From JAGNNV01 sp039932395 (GTDB taxonomy: Bacteria > Acidobacteriota > Vicinamibacteria > Fen-336 > JAGNNV01): a stretch of DNA of 6,296 bases. Position 1 is the stretch's first letter, and every line of letters starts with the position of its first letter. Positions 1 through 5,166 of the stretch are shown in pieces. The notes under the pieces were generated by a model. It ran no database searches and had not been told where the DNA came from. It was given only the letters and a program-made list of their open reading frames with translations. Made by a program: the position numbers and the translations under genes. The DNA is taken from NCBI GenBank assembly GCA_039932395.1, contig JBDTQB010000283.1:1-6296 (forward strand). Direction: 5' to 3'.

Positions 1-507
1 ATTCTGCTGGGACGGGACGGCGCCATCAAGGTCACGGACTTCGGCATCGCCCGGACCGCGGCCCGAACCACCGGGAATCTGTCGGGTACGTTTGGCACGC
101 CCGGATATCTGCCGCCTGAAGCGCTGCTCTCCGCGGCCTTCACCCCGATGGCCGACCTGTTTGCGGTCGGCGCCGTGTTCTACGAAGTGTTGACCGGCCA
201 ACCGCCTCACACCGGCAAGAACGCTCAGGAGACGCTCGTTCGCACCGCGACCGTCGTCCCGGTCTCGGTGCGGGAACGGAATCGTTCCGTGCCGCCCGCG
301 GTTGACGAGATCGTCTTGGGGCTTCTCCAGAAGGATCCAACAAAACGGAAGCCGCCCTCGGCGCGTGAACTGGCCGAAGCGCTCGACTCGATCGCGGACA
401 AGAACGGGTGGAAATGGACCGCTCCGATGCTCTTGACCGGAGAGACGCCCTGGGCTATCGCGGACTCGGCCACTGCGGCCATCCCGCTCAGCGGCAAGCT
501 CGGATAA
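1..507 (+). CDS. Ser/Thr protein kinase, C-terminal part (5' end outside window)
   Basis: This is the C-terminal half of a Hanks-type (eukaryotic-like) Ser/Thr kinase, which transfers phosphate from ATP to Ser/Thr of target proteins. The frame is open from base 1 and ends at TAA 505-507, leaving 168 visible residues. Visible motifs are the Mg-binding DFG (residues 13-15), the end of the activation segment GTPGYLPPE (32-40, the APE position written PPE), the subdomain IX Asp (D52 in ADLFAVGAVFYE) and a subdomain XI-like KDPTKR with Arg116. The ATP-binding lobe and HRD loop lie upstream of the window. After the catalytic domain (ending about residue 132) there is only a 35-residue tail with no hydrophobic segment, so nothing seen here anchors it to the membrane; an N-terminal sensor or membrane region cannot be excluded. 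It lies 83 bp upstream of a LysM/FecR gene on the same strand and may share its operon. The kinase assignment is secure; the substrate is unknown. Confidence 0.93.
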   Translation: MLLGRDGAIKVTDFGIARTAARTTGNLSGTFGTPGYLPPEALLSAAFTPMADLFAVGAVFYEVLTGQPPHTGKNAQETLVRTATVVPVSVRERNRSVPPAVDEIVLGLLQKDPTKRKPPSARELAEALDSIADKNGWKWTAPMLLTGETPWAIADSATAAIPLSGKLG

Positions 508-590
508 CATGTGATCCTTCATTGACATTTCGAACCGGCAGCGCCTGTCCGCCCGCCGTGCCGCTTTCTTGCCATGCGAGTTCAAGCATC

Positions 591-1670
591 GTGAACAAAG
601 TCCTTCTTCTGGCATTTTTAGCCCCGACCGTCGTGCCTCCGTCCCTGGCTCTGGCCCAGACGGTGGCGACGCCTGTCTCCGTTTCAGCCGACTACGTGGT
701 CAAGACGGGCGACACTCTGGAATCGATCGCTTTGAAGCTCCTCGGTTCCGTCCATCGCTGGCCGGAACTGCAGAACGCAAATCCCGAGATCAAGAATCCG
801 CACTTCATCTCCCCCGGCGAACACATCCGGATCGGTCCCACCAAGACGGTGGGGGCCAAGCGTGCGACGATCCAGCAGGTCTTCCGGCAGGTCGAGCAGA
901 TGCCCTTTCCGCGCCCCTGGACACCCGCATCCGTCGGCGGGGTCCTTCAGGAGCGCGATGGCGTCCGCACCTTCGAGAAGTCGTCGTCGGAACTGCGGTT
1001 CGACAACAATGCGAGCATGATCATTTCCGAAGAGTCGGTGGTCTTTCTCCGCGAGACGCCCCACCAGGCAGAGAATGTCAGCCGCAAGTCCATTGAGATT
1101 CGCGCGGGTCAGGCCGACCTGGACGTCAAGCAGCGGGGCGCGATCGAGTTTCATATAGGGGACACGACGGGAACCGCGACGTCAGGCAGCTCGGGCAAGG
1201 GTGCCTCACGTGCTCGGCGCGCCACCGACGGCGGCAGTCGCGTCATGGTTTACGACGGCCAGGGAGAAGTGAGCGCCGCCGGCCGGGTGATCGCGGTCCC
1301 GTCCGGAATGGGCCTTGCAGTGGGCACCGACGGCCACACCAATGGTCCCGAAACGCTTCTCGGCGCTCCGAAGGCCCTCAGTCCTAACGAAAGCCAGAAC
1401 TTCGATTTCTCGAATCCAACCTTCGACTGGGAGCCCGTGATGGGCGCCGACAGCTACACCGTTGAAGTTTGCCGCGACCAGGCCTGCGGCCAGCTGGTCG
1501 ACCGGAGCATTGGAAACCGTCTCACTCGATGGACGCCGCGCGTTCTTCCCCTGGGAGATCTCTATTGGCGGGTGAACGGGGTGAGCGCTTCCGGGCTCGA
1601 TGGCTTCATGTCGGCTCCCCAGAAGTTCACCATCCGCACCTATTGGCGCCGTCCGGTGCAGCAACCGTAG
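591..1670 (+). CDS. Exported LysM + FecR-like + FN3-like protein
   Basis: This is probably a periplasmic or surface-exposed envelope protein of 359 residues. I chose GTG 591 because it gives a compact signal peptide: MNK, a hydrophobic core LLLAFLAP, and an ALA|Q cleavage site after residue 22. The upstream GTG 558 is possible, and the frame stays open back to an ATG at 408, but that would overlap the kinase and bury the signal peptide. No clear Shine-Dalgarno precedes 591. A LysM domain follows at about 35-82 (YVVKTGDTLESIA ... NP ... ISPGEHIRIG), known in this family to bind peptidoglycan glycans. Residues about 110-245 look like a FecR beta-domain (SELRFDNNASMIISEESVVFL, then GQGEVSAAGRVIAVPSGMGLAV), interrupted by a Gly/Ser/Arg-rich stretch (194-216). 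Residues about 262-350 resemble an FN3-like beta-sandwich (FDWEPVMGADSYTVEV ... LGDLYWRVNGV). There is no TonB-type or sigma-factor neighbour, so this is not a classical iron-uptake FecR anti-sigma regulator. Exact role unknown. Confidence 0.85.
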   Translation: MNKVLLLAFLAPTVVPPSLALAQTVATPVSVSADYVVKTGDTLESIALKLLGSVHRWPELQNANPEIKNPHFISPGEHIRIGPTKTVGAKRATIQQVFRQVEQMPFPRPWTPASVGGVLQERDGVRTFEKSSSELRFDNNASMIISEESVVFLRETPHQAENVSRKSIEIRAGQADLDVKQRGAIEFHIGDTTGTATSGSSGKGASRARRATDGGSRVMVYDGQGEVSAAGRVIAVPSGMGLAVGTDGHTNGPETLLGAPKALSPNESQNFDFSNPTFDWEPVMGADSYTVEVCRDQACGQLVDRSIGNRLTRWTPRVLPLGDLYWRVNGVSASGLDGFMSAPQKFTIRTYWRRPVQQP

Positions 1671-1680
1671 GGTTACTGCG

Positions 1681-1726
1681 GCTTAACTCGCTTAACTGGG
1701 ATGACGATGACGATCACGATGACGAC
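1681..1726 (+). repeat. Short tandem repeats spanning the fecR-like start codon
   Basis: Two small repeats abut each other. GCTTAACT occurs at 1681-1688 and again at 1690-1697, a 9-bp period. From 1701 there are four hexamer units, ATGACG ATGACG ATCACG ATGACG, the third with one G-to-C change. The hexamers encode MTMTITMT and supply three in-frame start codons. Hexamer slippage would keep the frame, so it would alter the N-terminal length or the start spacing rather than switch the gene off. The array is short and imperfect and may have no function. Confidence 0.6.
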
Positions 1727-2597
1727 TTTTCCCCTTTCGCGCCAACGCCGGTCGCTGGCTCTCGCGCTGGTCACCGTTGGATTCGCCACGACCGCCTTCT
1801 CGCAAGTCACGACACCTGCCCGAAAAGGCGCCAAAGAGGCTCCGGCGAAGGTCATGGCACCGGTCGAACTGGCGCGCATGGGATTCGTCTCGGGCGCGGT
1901 TGAAGTTCAGCGACAAGGCGGTGCCTGGACGCCTGCCCTCGAAGACGATCCGCTCTCCAGTGGCGATCGGGTGCGCACCTTGAAAGGCAGCACCGCGCGC
2001 CTCGAGTTCCCCTGGACCGCCATCGCCGTGGGAGACGACTCCGAGGTCTCTTTGGAGAAGGCTCGTGTCCTGACCCTGCAGCTTGAGCGGGGACGCATTG
2101 ATATCGACCCTGAAGAAACTCTGCTCCGCACGGTCACCGCGGAAGCCACGATCAGCGGATCGGGACGCACGATTGTGCGTCGCGAAGGCACGACCACTTT
2201 TGTCGGGTCCTACAATGGCGGCGCCGACGTCGAGTCGAAGGGCAGCATCGTCCGCCTGGGCGTCAACAAGGGCACGGTGGTGAACCCATCCGCCGCTCCC
2301 GCCGAAGCCATTGCGATGGCGGCGCCGCCAAAGGTGATCTCACCTTCCGCCGACCCTCGCTACATCCGTCCCGGCGAGCCGTTGCGCCTCATCTGGACGG
2401 GCCGCCAACCCACGTTCCATCTTGAAGTGCTCCCCATCGACAGCGACGTGCCGGTGGTATCGCTTGATGTCGCCTCACAGGAATACGATCTGCGGCTCGA
2501 TTGGCTTGGGACATTTCGGTGGCGCGTCGCCGGTCGCAGCGGCGCGGTGGAGAGCCAGCCCTCGGGCGAAGGCCTGATCTGCGTCGTAGAGAAGTAG
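1701..2597 (+). CDS. Exported FecR-domain protein with C-terminal FN3-like domain
   Basis: This is a 298-residue secreted or periplasmic protein. A positively charged N-terminus (SRQRR, 13-17), a hydrophobic core (LALALVTVGFA, 19-29) and AFS|Q give a signal peptide cleaved after about residue 34. Residues about 60-192 match the FecR beta-domain pattern: GFVSGAVEVQRQGGAW, SGDRVRTLKGSTARLEF, AVGDDSEVSLE, then LERGRIDIDPEE. Residues about 212-297 form a beta-rich end (PGEPLRLIWTG ... LGTFRWRVAG) that parallels the C-terminal domain of the preceding LysM protein, so the two look like relatives; this one lacks LysM. The gap to the preceding gene is 30 bp, so the two are probably co-transcribed. 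Three in-frame ATGs (1701, 1707, 1719) lie in a short hexamer repeat; I took the first, but any could be used, and no good Shine-Dalgarno separates them. Iron-siderophore signalling is unlikely because no sigma factor or TonB receptor is nearby. Exact function unknown. Confidence 0.83.
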   Translation: MTMTITMTTFPLSRQRRSLALALVTVGFATTAFSQVTTPARKGAKEAPAKVMAPVELARMGFVSGAVEVQRQGGAWTPALEDDPLSSGDRVRTLKGSTARLEFPWTAIAVGDDSEVSLEKARVLTLQLERGRIDIDPEETLLRTVTAEATISGSGRTIVRREGTTTFVGSYNGGADVESKGSIVRLGVNKGTVVNPSAAPAEAIAMAAPPKVISPSADPRYIRPGEPLRLIWTGRQPTFHLEVLPIDSDVPVVSLDVASQEYDLRLDWLGTFRWRVAGRSGAVESQPSGEGLICVVEK

Positions 2598-2599
2598 CC

Positions 2600-3568
2600 C
2601 TATTTGTTCATGCGCTGAGTCTTGGCTCCGTCGATAATCGGATACATCGACAGTTCGATCACCGGGAACTGGGGACGCTGCAGGGTCTGGGTCGTAGGAT
2701 GCGAGCTATACAGTGCGCTCAGATATTCCTTCAAGGTGAGATTCGTCGGCCCGTAACCCTTGTCATAAAGCCAGTGTTCGCAGGCCTCGCCGAGTTCGGC
2801 AGCGCTTGAGTAGCGCCTCTCGAGGCGGCGTTCCAGGGTCTTCGCCAGGATCTCGACCACCGGCTGAGGCACGTCGGGATTCAGATCGCGCGGTGAACGC
2901 ATGCTGCCCGCGACGACCTCGATGAGGGTTGCTTCCGCGGTGGCGCCCTTGAACAGCCGGTCCAGCGTCAGCATTTCGTAGAACACGGCACCGAGGGAGA
3001 AGACGTCGCTGCGGTTGTCCATGCTCATGGAAGCGATGACTTCAGGGGCCATGTAAGAAGGCTTGCCGACGAGACTCTCGCTCCGCGTCCCGCTACTGGC
3101 CGCGATGCCGAAGTCGATCAGCTTCACCGTGCCTTCGCGCGTCATCATGATGTTCGAGGGCGAAATGTCGCGATGAACGATGGATGCGCGCTCGAACACG
3201 TACTGAAGTCCGCGGCACACCCGGGCGACGATGAAGACCACGATCTCCGAGGGAGGCAGGCGGTTGAGCGCGATGTGACGGTCGATGAACTCGGACAGAC
3301 TCCAGCCATCGATGTACTCGAGGACGATGCACAGATCGTTGTCGACGCGCTCGAAGTCAAAGATGCGCCCAATGTTCTCGTGATCGAGGACCGCATACCG
3401 ACGCGCCTCTTCGACGAACAAGGCGATCAAACTGGTGTCATCGGCATCGATGAGCTTCTTCATCACCACCGGCCGCTCGAAGCCCGCCTCTCCCACGAGA
3501 CGCGCGCGGAACACCCGGCCCATGCCGCCGGCACCCAACTCCTGCTCGAGGACATACTTGCTTGGCAT
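2600..3568 (-). CDS. Ser/Thr protein kinase, cytoplasmic, myxobacterial type
   Basis: This is a complete Hanks-type Ser/Thr kinase of 322 residues. Motifs in order are the glycine loop GAGGMG (12-17), the ATP-anchoring Lys in VVMKK (K37), the helix-C Glu in FVEEARR (probably E54), the catalytic loop HRDISPSN (132-139; D134, N139), DFG (152-154), the activation-segment end GKPSYMAPE (168-176), and the subdomain IX Asp in SDVFSLGAVFYE (D188). All essential residues are present, and the HRD Arg suggests regulation by activation-loop phosphorylation. The C-terminal part (about 255-290, ELGEACEHWLYDKGYGPT ... LKEYLSALY) resembles the extension found after many myxobacterial kinase domains. There is no transmembrane segment, so it is probably cytosolic. 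I chose ATG 3568 because the glycine loop follows directly and AAGGG (3580-3584 on this strand) lies 11 nt upstream; the open frame runs back to 3850 but would overlap ruvX. It is transcribed divergently from ruvX and convergently with the FecR-like gene. Substrate unknown. Confidence 0.96.
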   Translation of the reverse strand: MPSKYVLEQELGAGGMGRVFRARLVGEAGFERPVVMKKLIDADDTSLIALFVEEARRYAVLDHENIGRIFDFERVDNDLCIVLEYIDGWSLSEFIDRHIALNRLPPSEIVVFIVARVCRGLQYVFERASIVHRDISPSNIMMTREGTVKLIDFGIAASSGTRSESLVGKPSYMAPEVIASMSMDNRSDVFSLGAVFYEMLTLDRLFKGATAEATLIEVVAGSMRSPRDLNPDVPQPVVEILAKTLERRLERRYSSAAELGEACEHWLYDKGYGPTNLTLKEYLSALYSSHPTTQTLQRPQFPVIELSMYPIIDGAKTQRMNK

Positions 3569-3640
3569 GGTTTTGTGTTCCCTTACTCCCGGCATTCTAC
3601 GCAGGCCTTGAACCGTATACTCGCCGGGCTCAAAACTTCG
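3569..3640. promoter_or_regulatory. Divergent intergenic region between kinase and ruvX
   Basis: These 72 bp separate two divergent genes and should hold at least part of both promoters. A -10-like TATACT lies at 3616-3621 on the + strand, only about 20 bp from the ruvX ATG, and reads TATACG on the minus strand. No convincing -35 box is correctly spaced on either strand. A Shine-Dalgarno-like AAGGG for the kinase lies at 3580-3584 on the minus strand; ruvX has no clear one. The regulatory role is inferred from gene orientation, and the individual boxes are weak. Confidence 0.4.
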
Positions 3641-4072
3641 ATGCGAATCATGGCTCTCGACATCGGCGACCGCACCATCGGCGTCGCCTGTTCCGATGAA
3701 ACCCTGGTTCTGGCGTCCCCGGTGGAGACCATCGCGCGACGCGGCCCCAAGGCCGACGCCTGTCGCGTGCGAGACCTTGCGAAGGAGCGCGGCATCACGC
3801 GCATCCTGGCTGGCCAGCCCTTCACGCTGAAGGGCGACCTCGGCCCCCAAAGTGTCAAGGTGAAGGACTTCGTGGATGTGCTGAAGCGCTTCGTTCAGGT
3901 TCCCGTGGAAATGTTCGACGAGCGCCTGTCCACCCGCGAAGCTGAGCGCACCTTGATCGCGGCCGACCTTTCGCGCGCTCGACGCAAGGAAGTGATCGAC
4001 CAGATGGCGGCGGTGCTGATCCTTCAGACGTATCTGGACGCACGGCGTTCCGCCCAGACCGAGCGGGCGTGA
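3641..4072 (+). CDS. ruvX: Putative pre-16S rRNA nuclease / Holliday-junction resolvase-like RuvX (YqgF)
   Basis: This is a cytoplasmic RNase H-fold nuclease of the YqgF/RuvX family, associated in known members with 16S rRNA 5'-end maturation and, in some studies, Holliday-junction cleavage. At 143 residues it has the usual family length. It opens with MRIMALDIGDRTIGVACSD, the family's first strand with acidic D7. The Gly/Pro loop ILAGQPFTLKGDLGPQS (55-71) corresponds to the usual GLP...G..GPQ motif, with Gln in place of Leu. The second acidic site is FDERLST (92-98; E94), and the third is in EVIDQMAAVLILQTYLD (D120), so the acidic set looks intact. I chose ATG 3641 because it begins exactly at the family's first strand; an internal ATG at 3650 would trim that strand. 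Its TGA overlaps the mltG ATG by one base (TGATG), which indicates coupling. Pairing of yqgF with mltG is seen in other bacteria. Confidence 0.94.
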   Translation: MRIMALDIGDRTIGVACSDETLVLASPVETIARRGPKADACRVRDLAKERGITRILAGQPFTLKGDLGPQSVKVKDFVDVLKRFVQVPVEMFDERLSTREAERTLIAADLSRARRKEVIDQMAAVLILQTYLDARRSAQTERA

Positions 4073-5166
4073 TGTTTCGCCGCCTTCTTCTGATCGCCAT
4101 CCTTGGCGCGCTTGCGGTGCGTGTTTGGTGGCGCGTGGAAACGGAGTCTCCGACCGGGGGACCGGTCGTGGAGGTGAGGGTCCCGCCGGGTTCCTCCACC
4201 CAGGCCATCGCCGAGAAACTTGTGTCCGACGGCGTCATTCCGCGAGCTTGGACCTTCCAGATCCTTATTCGCACGCGCGGCGATGGGGCTCGTCTCAAGG
4301 CCGGGCGCTATCGATTCGCGGGCCCCTACTCGATGCTGGACGTCGAACAAAAGATCGCGGAAGGCGACGTGGAGCGCCGCGAGGTGACGTTCCCCGAGGG
4401 TCGCAACTTGTTCGAGATGGCCGAACTCGTCAACAAGGTCGGCCTGAGCAGCGCGGATTTTCTGTCGGCCGCGAAAGACCCCGCGATCCTCACCGACCTG
4501 GACGGCCAGGCGACGTCGCTCGAGGGCTACCTCTTTCCGGAGACCTACGACATCAAGGACGGCTCCACGTCAGGGACTCTCGTGGGCGAGATGGTCAAAC
4601 ACGCGCGCGGCGTGTTTGACAGCCTCGGCTTGACGACTTCGGGCCGCACCATTGACGGCCAGGCCCTGAGCCTGCGCCAGATCGTCACGCTGGCGTCGAT
4701 CGTGGAGCTGGAGACCGCGGCACCTGCAGAACGACCGCACATCGCGGGCGTCTTCCTGAACCGACTCCGCGTCGGCATGCGATTGCAGACGGATCCGACC
4801 GTGATCTACGCCATGAAGCTTCAAGGTCAGTATCACGGCAACATCCGGAAGTCAGACCTTGCGAGCGACTCGCCGTACAACACGTATCAGGTCGCGGGCC
4901 TCCCGCCCGGCCCCATCGGATCGCCCGGCCGTACCGCACTTGAAGCGGTGCTGAATCCGGATGTGACGGACGACCTCTACTTCGTGAGCCGCAACGACGG
5001 CACGCACGTTTTCTCGAAGACGTTGACCGAGCATGAGCGCGCGGTGGATACGTATCAGCGACATCGATCGGCGGAATCCAGACCAGCGGTACCGGCAACG
5101 GACGCCGCGGCAACCAAGCCCTCTCCCGCACCGTCCCCCCGGCCGCCTGCGCAGAAGCGCAAGTGA
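4072..5166 (+). CDS. mltG: Endolytic murein transglycosylase MltG
   Basis: This is a YceG-family lytic transglycosylase that cleaves inside nascent glycan strands in the inner-membrane/periplasm zone and helps terminate peptidoglycan chain growth. It has 364 residues. Residues 3-20 form one N-terminal membrane anchor (RRLLLIAILGALAVRVWW), with the rest in the periplasm. A LysM-like subdomain lies at about 31-85 (VEVRVPPGSSTQAIAEKL). The catalytic domain shows EGYLFPETY (151-159), LASIVELET (207-215) with the expected catalytic Glu at E212, RPHIAGVFLNRL (221-232), LQTDPTVIYA (238-247), SPYNTYQVAGLPPGPIGSPG (267-286) and a late FVSRNDGTHVFSKTLTEH. Most relatives read VEKET at the active site; here Lys is replaced by Leu. 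The last 30 residues are a Pro/Ala/Lys-rich tail, probably disordered. I chose ATG 4072 in the TGATG overlap; GTG 4069, one codon earlier, is equally possible. The next gene starts inside the stop codon. Confidence 0.96.
   Translation: MFRRLLLIAILGALAVRVWWRVETESPTGGPVVEVRVPPGSSTQAIAEKLVSDGVIPRAWTFQILIRTRGDGARLKAGRYRFAGPYSMLDVEQKIAEGDVERREVTFPEGRNLFEMAELVNKVGLSSADFLSAAKDPAILTDLDGQATSLEGYLFPETYDIKDGSTSGTLVGEMVKHARGVFDSLGLTTSGRTIDGQALSLRQIVTLASIVELETAAPAERPHIAGVFLNRLRVGMRLQTDPTVIYAMKLQGQYHGNIRKSDLASDSPYNTYQVAGLPPGPIGSPGRTALEAVLNPDVTDDLYFVSRNDGTHVFSKTLTEHERAVDTYQRHRSAESRPAVPATDAAATKPSPAPSPRPPAQKRK

Noticed and set aside
522..550. TTGACA at 522-527 as a -35 promoter box for the LysM/FecR gene
   Set aside because: The hexamer is perfect, but no -10-like sequence lies 16-18 bp downstream (the region is GC-rich), so a promoter cannot be supported.
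408..590. N-terminal extension of the LysM/FecR gene from ATG 408
   Set aside because: It overlaps the kinase end, reads as an arbitrary composition and would place the signal peptide internally.
3173..3640. Upstream extension of the ruvX frame by 156 codons
   Set aside because: It is antisense to the kinase coding region and gives no RuvX-like sequence; the family's N-terminus is exactly at ATG 3641.
3569..3850. In-frame extension of the minus-strand kinase by 94 codons to ATG 3850
   Set aside because: It overlaps ruvX head-on, has no family similarity, and the kinase glycine loop starts right after ATG 3568, which has a plausible Shine-Dalgarno.
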